Positions 1 to 10,916 of a stretch of DNA of 64,000 nt are shown here, one piece after another. Below the pieces are notes generated by a model that was not told where the DNA came from, searched no databases, and worked only from the letters and a program-made list of their open reading frames with translations. How positions within the stretch are numbered: the stretch's first letter is position 1; the number at the start of each line of letters is the position of its first letter. Made by a program: the position numbers and the translations under genes. Source of the DNA: Gnetum montanum (Eukaryota; Streptophyta; Gnetopsida; Gnetales; Gnetaceae); the NCBI GenBank assembly GCA_015680685.1, contig MNCI01001903.1, positions 172,302-236,301 on the forward strand. The letters are read 5' to 3'.

Positions 1-398
1 CGCTTGGTAATCCCAGTGGCATACCTAGGCCTATGCTTGGTAGTCCCAGTGGCAGTCGTGCACGAAGTCCAAGATGTGTACGGTTGATCAAGGAATTGGT
101 TGCTCGTCGCACTTAGGCTAGATTAGATTTTCTTACCCTTTTCCTCTTAGCTTAGAATTAGTTAATATTATTTTCCACTGCCTTCAGGAGTAGCATAGAT
201 TAGGAACACATCATACACCTCCTCTAGACTAAACCATATGTGACATATGCAAAACTAATCTAGGTGGGAAGACAGCAAACTGCGACCTAAGGCTAACTAT
301 CTAGGTGCCACAACTAGTCCATCTACGGAGTTTGACTGGATCGCGCGTGCGACGCTCGTTTCGTATGGTTAAGTGTAGGGGTACCTCGCCACTCATCA
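1..398 (+). mobile_element. 3' portion of an Athila/Tat-like LTR
   Basis: The segment ends in GGGGTACCTCGCCACTCATCA at 378-398 and matches, in the same order, the U5 side of the LTRs of elements B and C (for example the Cs reading '...tgtgtacgg...caaggaat...ctcgtcgcactt'). It is closest to the 0.78 kb LTR type of element C. The left end lies outside the window. The sequence after the LTR (atatccaagc) is not a primer-binding site, so this is a 3' LTR or a solo LTR rather than a 5' LTR. The target-site duplication cannot be tested without the left flank. Confidence 0.85.
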
Positions 399-1336
399 AT
401 ATCCAAGCATAATAACTTACATAAAGACTCTTACAATCAACTCAAATCTATGCTGCAAGAAGTTTTTGAGTGTTATAAATCATGGAATGATACTATAAAT
501 CATTTGGTACAACTGACTAAAATTATGTTTTCTACCCATCACAACTTATGTATTTATAAGCCAAAAGTTAGGTTGTGTTTAAGCATATCGGTTAATGCAT
601 CCCATCAAAAAATGGAATTTTCACATTCATCACACTTTTAGACATAGTTGATGAAGAGTCTCTTAAAGAAAAATGAACCTTATGACATAACTAAAAATGG
701 ATATTGTGAATTTCCTAGCACCTCTCACTCTTGCATAGCCTACTCTACAACTTATTTATATTAGTTGTTTAGGCTTTTAAGACATTTCATTTTTATAAGC
801 AACATCTCTCATTCCATTGTTTCAATTGTATTTGTGTCCATGAGTTCAATATTGGTTGTTCTTGATCATGTTACTCACTATTGTATAAGTAAATATGTCA
901 TTCAAATTAAAGTCATGAACATCTCTAAAATAAAGTTAATATTGAAGTTCCACCTAAACTTCAAGTTGTGTGTCTTTTTTCTTTTTATGTAAAAGTAAAA
1001 GAAAATAATGCAAACTTCAATATTATGAACAATTTTTTTAGAAAAAGCAACAAACAAAATTGAAACATAAGATGTGTATGGAATTCTCCTTTTATGAATA
1101 TGATTAATAACATTGCTACTACATTTTACAAAAGGATTGCATTTGTGATATAACTTTTAGGAATTTTTCAACTAATTTTAGGTTTGATAATCTTGCCTTG
1201 TAATTGGGCTTGTAATTGAGTTATGGTTTTATAGCCCAAAAAAAACACAGTATCAAAAAAACTAAGCAATAGAACAAACTGTTATGCTACACATTCATAT
1301 TCTAAATATTCTAGATGAGCTAATCAATTTCCTAAC

Positions 1337-1430
1337 TTTGTTGAAAAAAATTGAAATACATGAAAGACATGATATGATATGAGAGTTTGTTGAAAAAAAT
1401 TGAAATACATGAAAGACATGATATGATATG
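1337..1430. repeat. 49-bp tandem duplication
   Basis: The string starting tttgttgaaaaaaattgaaa and running through gatatgatatg occurs at 1337-1381 and again, without change, at 1386-1430. The period is 49 bp and there are about 1.9 copies. Perfect identity implies a recent local duplication. Confidence 0.95.
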
Positions 1431-2974
1431 CATTGAAAACATAACATGTCATGAATAAGTGGAACTTAGGTCAAGTACCTTAGTGCAAAATCATAATATT
1501 CAAGACAAAATATTGTCTAGTGCTATTTCAAATGCTTAATTGTGTCAAGTGATGCTATTAGTTGTCTTCTCTACTCTTGTTTGCAAAGTTGTAGCTTGCT
1601 TACTGTTTGCATTTGCATTGACTAGTCCAAGGTAGCAATTCGCCATGACATAACACGCACCCTATCTATTTTTGGCCTAGAGGCCAACTCGTTTGGTGTG
1701 AGAGGGGGCGGGGGGACTGCCAAGTCAGATGATGAAATTGAAAATAAGATAAAATAAAAAAAAAAGGTTGTTGCCACCATGCACTAAAAAATCCACCACA
1801 AGACTACCCCTGCCTTGGCATGTCCATCAACGTTAGGAAGATGAGCGTGGTTTGGCTTTGGAAAATTCTAATTTCGTTTCAAAAATTTTTGATTCTGTTT
1901 CCATCTCTAATTTCAGTCCATTCAGAAAGACATCAAATATTTCTGACTTCATTTTATTGTATCTGCCCAATTGCTATTTTTCATTTAGTAGGATTACAAA
2001 AATTTTTGATTTCATTTTAGAAATTTTTGATTTCATTTCCACTAAATCAAGTTCATGACGTCTTAAAAAATTTCTATTTTGATTTCCAACCTATCTACAA
2101 CGTTGTCCCATATAAGCTTCCAATGTATTGATTTTTTGTTTTGCGGAGATGCAACACGGCCATCAATTCCAGCCACTATCGGAATAAGAACAGCAAGAAA
2201 AGTAACACCCTAGAGCACCTCCTTCAATTGTAGCCACTATCCGAATCAAGCACACTGGGAAAAGTAATTCCACCAACTGATGGTGACTACATGGTGACAG
2301 ACACAATGCCCTGCTACCAATCTCCCACTCCCCAACTATTTCACTAATATCAAAAAGACACCTACAAAAATAAGCTCTAACGTATGCCTACCTTAGATTT
2401 TTCAGAAAAGTTTATTTGCTTTATTTTTCTACTTGCATCTTGAATTCTTGAGAAATTCTATCTACCATCTTGATGAACAGTGATGATGGTAATTACACAA
2501 CATAATTGAACAAGCAACAACAATAGTACCCTACTTTGCTTCATCTTTATTATTGCTTTCCTTTAATTCTTCCCATCATATTTAATTTGAATCCAGATTA
2601 ATTTATATTACATAAGAAGACTGTATTTTCCATTAAGCACATGCATTTTCCATGTTTGTTTGGGAAAAAGAAAATGTTCAAATCTCATTGTGTTTTTCTT
2701 CAAATATTTCAATTCAAGTGGCCTTTTAAACAAGAAGTATAATTATACCTAAACTTGGTCCAAGGAATGAAAACAAAAAATCATGGTTTTAAAGTGCCAT
2801 TAGGAATTTTGTAAATTCAATCAAAATTGTCATTGTGAATAGTTCCAATTTGTATTCCCAAATGGCTATCCATTAAGAAGGGCTTTGATAAAACTAGTAA
2901 GACTCCTTAATTCCAAATTGCAATGGAACACGTAATCACTTTTTCACATTTTGATTTTTCCTGGAAACCAAAAC

Positions 2975-3157
2975 TACGGCCTTGGTCCCATGTTGTGGAG
3001 TAAAGTATTCACAAGTCTCTTTGATTTTAAAGGCAACAAAATTTGTTTGTTAGACTTTTATTTAGATGTTAGGAAATTATAGGCCTAGAATCTATTTGTT
3101 AGCATTTTATTTAGATAGTAGGAATTTATAGGCCTAGTAATGCATACAATTATCATA
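2975..3157 (+). repeat. Dispersed direct repeat, copy 1
   Basis: The block runs from 'gccttggtc' through 'tattcacaagt', 'tttgtttgttag' and 'ttataggcctagtaatgca'. The same order recurs at 3655-3782 with scattered differences. Inside copy 1 the 'gttag..ttatttagat..taggaa.ttataggcctag' unit is itself duplicated (about 3048-3138). It could be the LTRs of a very short, decayed retroelement or a simple segmental duplication. No coding content is visible. Confidence 0.7.
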
Positions 3158-3654
3158 AAATATTCTACTTCCTTCATGGTTTCATGAATTTGTATGACCA
3201 TCCTACACTGCATTGTGATTTTCAGTTAATTTCATATGGGATTTTAATAGATAAATTTGGTTACTAAAATGTTAGTATTATTAAAATATCAATCTTATTA
3301 TTGATGTGAGAGGTCATGCACAATAAAATATTGTTTCTACAAACAAACTGGCTACATGTAGCATGTTAAACTTGGTTCCACAACAAGTATAATTATACCA
3401 TTTTCATCCACTTTTGATTTATCGTTATGCTTTAGAATTTAGTTTCTTATGGGTTTGCATGTGTACTTGGAATATTATATTTAATTTTTTGGATGAATAA
3501 ATAGCAAAAAATGATGCAAAGGGTTACATGTGTGGAGATCAAAAATTACCATCAAGTGATCATACCTGTTGGCCATAGATACAACTTGGCCAAAAACCAG
3601 ATAACAAATAAGCACAATAGCCTAATAAAATTGAAGGCCTTGAAACCAAACATA

Positions 3655-3782
3655 AAGCCTTGGTGAGGTGTTGTGAAGTCAAGTATTCACAAGTTTCTTC
3701 TTTAATTTTAAATGACAAAATCTGTTTGTTAGCCTTTTGTTTAGATACTAGGAAGTTATAGGCCTAGTAATGCATCCAATTA
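3655..3782 (+). repeat. Dispersed direct repeat, copy 2
   Basis: This is the partner of 2975-3157. It shares 'gccttggtg', 'agtattcacaagttt', 'ctgtttgttag' and 'ttataggcctagtaatgca' in the same order and spacing, but has only one copy of the inner unit. Confidence 0.7.
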
Positions 3783-4040
3783 TTTTTTTTATAATTATGT
3801 AGTATCAATTTTAATTTATAAGAATAAATGAATACAAATTAGTAGGATTCCCTGCAATAAAAGACACTCTAAAGAAAAAGATAAAGCAACCACTTTTTTA
3901 GAAAACAATGTTGTCTTATTCCATTGCTTACCATATTTTTGTGTTTATAGATGATGAAATCTTTTTATAATTCTTGAATTAAGGTTGATGTTTATAATGT
4001 ATTTCACATTTCATCGTAATTATAAAGAAATAAAAGTAAA

Positions 4041-4072
4041 TATATATATGTATATATACATACATACATACA
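4041..4072. repeat. AT / TACA microsatellite
   Basis: An alternating TA run is followed by (TACA)n just before 'caatctgaac'. Confidence 0.9.
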
Positions 4073-5921
4073 ATCTGAACCTATTATAATTTTACAATGA
4101 CTTTCTCCTTTAATATTACCAATTTCACTCATATTTGTATTTTCTAGGATAAAGTGTCAAAAAGGGCAAAACACTCAAGTTGCAATGTTCTTATGGGTCT
4201 ATTTCCTAAATTCATTTAGGTATAGCACTATTTGCCATTAGTTAATAAAATATAATAATATGGTTTCATGGTTTTTGACATCATAACTTTTATTTTAAGC
4301 TTATGGGTATAATTAATATACATGATTATGTTGGCTAGATTTTATAAAATTGGAACAATATGCTAAAAGTGCAATGACTACCATTAAGGTGTCTAGGGCT
4401 GGAGAAGAGTCTATGTACCATAGTTATTTCAACTAGAATATGCTTTACATGGGTTGTTTAACTTATGCTTTCACACCATACTTAGATAAGAATATTAAGC
4501 AAGGTTCATAGTAACCACTCAAATATTTTGAAACTCAAATTCTCAATAACAACCATGGTATATATCTCTAACAAAAAACATTATATGCTTTTGATAGGTA
4601 AGAAAATAAATTTAAATTTTATTGGAAGATATTATACTTAAGTAGCATGTTTAAGTATGATGATGATGGAATATTTGCATTTAGGCATTATCAACAACAT
4701 GGATGTTGCTACTACTAGTCCCACTAGGAAAGGCGTAAAACACTCTATTTACAATTCATGGAAGTCATGGTAATGGGTGTGGGTGTGGGCATGGATGTGG
4801 CCAAGGCCAAGGATGGCCATAGATCATAGAAACTAGAAATCTAGAATTGATAAGTATAGAGGAGAGAAGACAATTTAAAAAATGAGAATCAAAACTACAT
4901 GATTGAGAACAACAATAGATTCTACGAAGTTTCGGATTATGATAATGAATTTTTTTATGCATATTTTAAAATTTCAAACTAAATAAATTTTTGCATTTTT
5001 CAGCTCTAATTTTAATGTGTGTAAATCTTATAGTGTTATTTACGTACTTACATTGCAGATATTTTTTTAGGCTACATCAACTTTAAATCCCCTCTCATCA
5101 CCTAGAAACTCATCTTCTAAAATGATTCACATTATTGATAATAATAATGTAAATAACATTATCTAGAGTTAAGACCATTGACTCTTTGAAGATTCATCCT
5201 CCTTTCTCTATGTAGAGATATAGAAAGATTTCAGATGCTAAACCTATCCATAGTAGAATTGCTATTTAGAAAGATTTCATTACTACGGTTAAGAATCACA
5301 TCAAAATTTACCTTCGAAAATTTTTAGCTTGGTTTCTATATAGAAGATGAAAGAGAGAAAAATGTTTGCACAAAGATTATTACATAAACGTCTACATAAT
5401 GGAGACAGAATAAAGAGGCTCATTTCTAGAAAATGTTTTTTTTTTATTTATGGCATAATGGAGAAGAAAGCTGTCATGCAAAGTACAAAAAAGATAGACA
5501 AATATGTTCAATGCAATAATGCTTTGGTTATAATTCATGATATGGTTGACAATTGGTAACATTATTAGAGGACTTTTTCTTTGACATGCATAGATATAGT
5601 GTCATTATAGTCGTTGATGTGGTCATGCTGTCATGACTAATAAGTGGTTACATTATTGAAGTTTGGAATGTATTGATATAGTGTTAATGTTGTGCTCGAG
5701 AAGTAGATCAAATCTTTTGTTATTAAATATAGTAATGGTTAAAAAGAAGGAGAAATCATTATGATGATAGTGATGATATGACAAAAATTAGTACATTATG
5801 TTATATTTTTTTTGCATTGGGAAGAACATGTTCTTGTAGCTAGTCCTCTCAATAGATTATAAATGGTAACATGCATTTCAGTTAAGTGAATGACATGTGT
5901 TGATAAATCTAAATCAATAGA

Positions 5922-6888
5922 ATGATAAGAATTTGTATTTTCTATGGAAGTAAGTTAGGCAAGCATAATAGATTTGAAAAGATTGCTAAACAAGTTGGAT
6001 TAGAAATGGCAATGTTAGTTGTTTCTAATTTTCAAGGTATGTATAATAAATTTATATGTTTTTGTTTATTTAACTTAGTTTTTTTTTTTTTTGTATGAAG
6101 GTTGGAAGAAATATAGAATTAATATATGAAGGAGGAAGCATTAGGCTAATGGATGTTGTAGCCAACACTATTTTTAGTAGGGGAGGAAATGTTCTTGGGT
6201 AAGATTATGACTTTGGATTATTATTAAGGTATTTTCCTCCTAAACTTATTATTTGATTGTTATTTTTATCTTACATAACAAAGTGGTACCAAAATTTCTT
6301 TCATTTGAGTAGGTACTATAACAATAATAGTCACCTTTTGTTAGTGTAGTATACTTGCACATATCATACTGATAGTTTAAGTATTTTCTTATGATTTTTA
6401 CTACACATAGATCATTAGTGAAATAATCGACAATGTTTATATTATTAATATTATGCATGAGAGGAAAGAAATAATGATAGAATGCTTAGATGTCTTTATT
6501 GCTTTACTAGGTATTTGTTATATTAGTATTTCATTTTGTAATATTTAATGTATTCCATTATAGTTGAAATAATGTTTATTTTCTTATTACTAGGTAGTTT
6601 TGGGACCATGGAAGAAGTTATGGAGGTTATTAGTTGGAGACAACTTGGAATTCATAACAAGGCAATATGTTTGATGATGCTCTAACATTAGGCATAATTT
6701 ATCATCATTAATGTTAAAAATTGGTTAGTAATTTTTCTTATTTATTTTCAATTTGGGTTGTTAAATGTTGAAGGCTATTATGACTTTCTGTTAAAATTTT
6801 TAGATCATGTAGTGAATGATGGTTTTATTAGTAGTCAAGATTGTAATATCTTTTTTTGCAAAGACTTGTCCAAGAAAGTTTATAAGTA
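5922..6888 (+). pseudogene. LOG-type cytokinin riboside 5'-monophosphate phosphoribohydrolase, decayed multi-exon copy
   Basis: LOG enzymes release active cytokinin bases from their nucleotide monophosphates in the cytosol. Exon-like blocks align in order with the family. 5922-6017 gives 'RICIFYGSKLGK' (family R-I-C-V-F-C-G-S-x-x-G-K). 6101-6198 gives 'GRNIELIYEGGSIRLM'. A short block from 6229 reads 'YFPPKL' where LOG has V-I-P-x-T-L. 6411-6510 gives 'MHERKEIM' then 'DVFIALLG'. 6594-6668 gives 'GSFGTMEEVMEVISWRQLGI'. About 6755-6887 gives 'LLNVEGYYDFLLKFLDHVV' then 'DGFIS'. Several blocks are bounded by GT/AG at phases that keep the frame, so this is a genomic copy, not a retrocopy. The catalytic Arg (MHERK) and Glu (GTMEE) remain, but the P-G-G-x-G-T-x-x-E motif is changed (LGSFGTMEE). 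A stop follows the third block and the 5' splice site of exon 1 is weak. The C-terminus is not recognisable. Pseudogene status is inferred. Confidence 0.86.
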
Positions 6889-7351
6889 AGCTTTTGATAT
6901 GAAAATAGTACCAATAGCTTGGATTTAAAGAAAATATTTTGGTTGAAGAAAATTATGGTTGGTTCCAATGGCAACCAAAGCATCCATCGTCCTCACTGGA
7001 AACTAGATTGGAACCATCTAAACCAAAAGTAAGCTAGGCTCTTGCATCAATTAAACTTAATGACTATAAGTAGTTGTGACTATACCTTAAAGATATTAGC
7101 AAAAGGGAATAATTATTCATAAGAAAAAGTGATTATTTTCTTAGTAGTTGGTGTCATTATATTATTGCTAATGAAAAGACTAGTGTATATTTATCAGTAA
7201 TCCTCACAAAAAAGGAAATATGTGATCCTTATTTATTAAGCATATGTAGTATCACATGAAACAAGTGTAAGTATTACAAATAGAAAATAACCATAAAGAG
7301 AAAGGGCAACTCATTTTATTAACATTACAATATAGAATATATGCTAAAGTT

Positions 7352-8163
7352 TATGGATCTTCATCATAATTAGAATCTCCAGCATAAGAACTTGCCAACA
7401 ACACTTGATGGAGTGGATGTTGCAGGTCTTCCAATGTTAGCCCACTGTTAAGTTGAATATTCAATATGCATAAATCATATGTGAAAGGTGAAGTTGTATT
7501 ATCAACCTACACATTGTTTTTTTAAAAGTAACTTATATTCAATTTGTTTGTTGTATACACTACTTGATGGAAAGCAAATCTTGATGGACTACAAGCGACA
7601 GGTCTTCTTTCTATAGTGGAAAATAAGTAATAAATCATGCTTGTCCAACCATACCTGTTTCTGTATATATATTTAAATCTGGGATTTTTATAGAAGAAAT
7701 AATCACTATGATTTGCACCTTGAACAAAAGAGGAAAAATTTTCTATCATCAAATATGGATTATGACCAAAATATTTCCACCATTCAAACCATGCATTGTT
7801 AGGTATGTTAAATGGAACAATATAAATTTCATAATAGAAACATGAATTTCCAAATTTGTAAAATAAACACAGCCACCAATTATTTGTCATGTTGCTTGTG
7901 TTCTAAATTCAAACATATACCTTGTGGTAATAATTTATCAATGAATTGATTTTCTTATATTTATATATTGCATTCTATTGATGCAACTTGGATTCATAGA
8001 CAAATTTTTTTAAAGTAGCTCCATATCATTGAGAGTGAGATTCCATTGCAACTGGTGGCATCCATTCATCTAGATCTCTACTATCACAATTCATTAGTAG
8101 ATGGGAAGATTGCTCTTGCAAGCCTTTTGTAATTAGATATGATCTCATTTTATCCCTTTTATA
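7352..8163 (-). pseudogene. Unrecognised spliced coding relic (three exon-like blocks)
   Basis: Reading the - strand downwards there are three coding-like blocks. The first, about 8163-7930, includes 'DLDEWMPPVAMESHSQ' and has two stops. The second, about 7890-7555, is open for some 110 codons, rich in aromatic residues, and includes 'NAWFEWWKYFG' and 'RRPVACSPSRFAFHQ'. The third, about 7508-7352, begins after an AG and ends 'SNYDEDP' before a natural-looking TAA. Blocks two and three are separated by an interval with a GT and an AG at the expected places. I do not recognise the family. It lies antisense between the LOG and response-regulator pseudogenes. It could be a captured host-gene fragment or an unusual transposon protein. 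Confidence 0.5.
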
Positions 8164-8988
8164 AATCTATCAAAATAAAGCAAAAATACAAAAGTTAAGA
8201 CAGAGAAAATTTATTAATATCGAACTTAAAAGAATTATAAACTTTGATTATGTTTGTAAACAATAGCTATAAAACTAAAAAATCAAAACAAGCATAAGGT
8301 AGATTTTGTGAGATTTTCTATAGTAAAACATGAATTCAAAAGTTAGTATACTCTAATGTTGAGTTCTTCTTTGCAAGAGCCTTCTAGATCTACAACACTT
8401 GAATTATGCTTTTTATTTGTAGAGTGTGTGCGATTAGTATGCATAGTATGGTTATGTCATTAAGTAAAAAAAAAAAAAACAAGATCTTATAGTTGAAGTT
8501 TGACATGTTTTTTTTTTTATTCAGTGGAGGTTATAACCTATTAAGTAAAGTATATGTTAGGTTCATATTATGGTAATGTTATAGAACACTGATGTAACAT
8601 GACAAAGCAATTGTGACATACAACTAGTAGATTTTATCTTCTCATTGAGTGTGGTTCTATAACCATCATATTCTTGGTATGAGTTCACAAAGAGGTGGTT
8701 TGATAATCATTAATGGAAGATTTGATTTGAAAATTTTGAGCATGCTAAGTTGCACAAGAGATATGAATCTACTATTTTAATAATAATGTTGATAGTGGTA
8801 GATTTGGATGTATTAATTGCAAAGTAAAAATTCAACTATACTAACATAAAATAATGGATAAGTGGAACACATACTATGCATGTTGTAAATTGCAGTAAAT
8901 ATTTATGATTTGAAGTTGTTTCTTTGTTATGTGTCTTTTGAAGTTATTGCTAGGATTGTGTATATAAAAGAGTTTCACTTGATTGTAG

Positions 8989-9580
8989 ATGTATCAGAAT
9001 GCCATGGCATTAGCACAACAATATAATGATGGTTTATATAGAGTTCATGTTCTTATTGTTGATCATAATGTTTTATGTTTACTGGCATCAAAAGATATGT
9101 TTGAATCTTGTAATTATAAAGGTATAGTTATGTGTTATTTTGTTAAGCTTATAGTATGAATTTTCTCTTCAAAATGTTTACCATTAAATTTTGTTTACCT
9201 ATTAGTTACAATAATTTGCATTGAGGGGATAAATGCTTTGGATGTATTGAAAAAAGAAGGAAATATATTTAATCTCATTGTTATTGATGAGCACATAGTT
9301 TTTCAACATAGATTCAAAATAGCAAAGTATGTTATAAAAAAATTAAGAATACCTTTAATAAGTAAGTTCTTTGATATGTTGCAAGTTAAGTAATTTGATA
9401 TAGTTATTTGTATATATTTTAATATTCTTTTTATTACATAGTGATATCTATTACTGAAGATAAATATACTATCAACAAAGAAATTATGCTTAAAGCATGT
9501 TAGTGTCTTTAAAAACCTATACTTCTAAAAGATGTGAAAACTATGTAGCAACATATAATCAAACAAAAAATTATTTGAAA
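8989..9580 (+). pseudogene. Type-B response regulator (ARR-B) receiver domain, decayed
   Basis: Type-B response regulators are nuclear transcription factors phosphorylated at a receiver Asp in cytokinin signalling. Three exons rebuild a receiver domain. Exon 1 (8989-9121) reads 'YRVHVLIVDHNVLCLL' (beta1 and acidic pocket; the second Asp is His). Exon 2 (9206-9361) reads 'ALDVLKKEG' then 'NLIVIDEH', keeping the phospho-acceptor Asp and the following His. Exon 3 (from 9442) gives 'MISITED' and 'KPILLKDVKTM', keeping the beta5 Lys-Pro. The introns begin GTATAG and GTAAGT and end in TAG. Splicing regenerates 'CNYKVT' and 'PLIMIS', exactly where the family has C-x-Y-x-V-T and P-V-I-M-x-S. Exon 3 has three in-frame stops, one a TGG-to-TAG change at the family's conserved W-Q-H. 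No Myb-like (GARP) domain was found downstream. The ATG at 8989 directly follows an in-frame TAG. Confidence 0.85.
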
Positions 9581-9984
9581 TATTTTTTTTTGCCAGAAAT
9601 ACAGTGACCAAAAACAAGCAAAAAACACTAGAGAAAAAGTAGTAGGAAGATAAGAGAAAAGATTTAAAATGAATTCTGTGTAGTGAAATTGAATAAAGGT
9701 TTATGAAAAGTGGGAAAATGCTTTGAATATATGGTAATATGTTTTGTTGATTTTATACATATAGTTATTTTTTAAAATTAAGTAATATGATTTTTTAATT
9801 TTGGGTTATTACTAGGTGAGATTTAAATAATACATGAACATGACAGGACTCACCCTACTTATGTAGATGCACAAACATAATTTTTAGGAAAAAATATTAT
9901 AAAAAATAAAGTGTTATAAAAGTACATATTTGTATGTAAGTTCTATAGTTTTAATAAATATAATTACTTGAAATTGTGCAAAAA

Positions 9985-10370
9985 TGTCGCTTTTCATTGA
10001 AGGCAAAAAAGAATTTTCATTCTGATTTTACAAATGTTGATAAAAATAATATTTACCATGAACAAGTAATAGTAGGAAATGTCACCTCTTTGAAGAAATC
10101 ATGTATAAGATTTCATGGAAATTTTTTTGTTGATGCTACATAAAATAGTCATATCAAGTATGACTTATGAAATAGAAATGTTGATCATACTTATCATTTT
10201 TATAGTTATGATGGAAATCAACATTTGTCAAATGTATATATAAATAATAAACAAACATTATATGATGGTGAGGATGCTATACTAGATGTATGTTATGATT
10301 ATTTTATATAAGTTAGGAAAATTAACATAAATTTAGAAGGTATAGATCAATCAAATTTTATAGCCTAATA
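9985..10370 (+). pseudogene. Coding-like stretch of unknown origin
   Basis: One + strand frame stays open for long runs with only three stops: 'EQVIVGNVTSLKKSCIRF', then 'NQHLSNVYINNKQTLYDG', then 'EDAILDVCYDYF'. The composition is protein-like against an AT-rich background. I cannot place it in a family. It lies downstream of the response-regulator pseudogene in the same orientation and might be a later exon of another captured gene. Confidence 0.35.
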
Positions 10371-10491
10371 GTATACAAGAGTTCAGAGATCTCTTTGAAA
10401 CTATTGTCCAATATGTGATGCAGATAGGAAGGATGTGTTCTATAGTTGATTTACATCTATCTATTTTGTTCAATCTACCTTGCAACTCTTG

Positions 10492-10497
<6 letters not shown>

Positions 10498-10537
<40 letters not shown>

Positions 10538-10538
10538 N
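10498..10538. repeat. Poly(T) tract ending in an ambiguous base
   Basis: About 40 consecutive T end in a single n at 10538. The n is probably an assembly join or unresolved homopolymer length. It could be the poly(A) tail of a - strand retroposon, but no LINE or SINE body is visible to its right. Confidence 0.9.
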
Positions 10539-10604
10539 GGGCTATGGGTGGTGGTAAAAGTGGTACAAGCTTTTATTCCAATGGAACTACACCAAAAGTC
10601 TCTT

Positions 10605-10708
10605 AATTGTTGGAAAATTGTTTAATTGTTTCCTTTGTTTCCTTTGTTGGAAAATTGTTTCCTTTGTTTCCAATGTTGGAAAATTGTTTAATTGTTTCCT
10701 TTGTTGGC
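10605..10708. repeat. Short tandem repeat of a GTTGGAAAATTG / TTTCCTTTG module
   Basis: The modules 'ttggaaaattgttt', 'aattgtttcctttg' and 'tttcctttgtt' recur three times with variable linkers between the poly(T) tract and 10708. No function is evident. Confidence 0.8.
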
Positions 10709-10916
10709 TGGAGTTTTCTTATTTGATGAACATTATATTGCCATTCTTCTGCTTCTCTAAACTCTAATGTAGTGACATAAATTTTGACTCAAATAGCTAC
10801 CAAGAAACATTATTAAGTATTTCTTGAAAAATTTTAAGGTCATTTTCCTACGAAATAGGCATAACTTAAATATATAGTTTATATTTAAATTATCTTACAT
10901 AATTAAAACATGTACT

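Larger units (their letters stand above)
399..5921. other. AT-rich interval with no recognised gene
   Basis: No open frame here has a recognisable product. It holds a 49-bp tandem duplication (1337-1430), an imperfect duplicated block near 2160-2268, a dispersed direct repeat (2975-3157 and 3655-3782) and an AT/TACA microsatellite at 4041-4072. Two stretches look weakly coding. One, 4757-4960, has a Gly/Cys/His-rich start. The other, 5170-5400, gives an open reading containing 'KDFITTVKNHIKIYL'. Neither could be assigned to a family and both contain stops. Confidence 0.6.

Noticed and set aside
1820-2058. Overlapping 66- and 68-codon open frames
   Set aside because: The translation is driven by repeats of 'aaaatttttgatttcattt'; no homology or start context supports a gene.
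10415-10606. 63-codon open frame crossing the poly(T) tract
   Set aside because: It is mostly a Phe run encoded by the T homopolymer and an unknown base.
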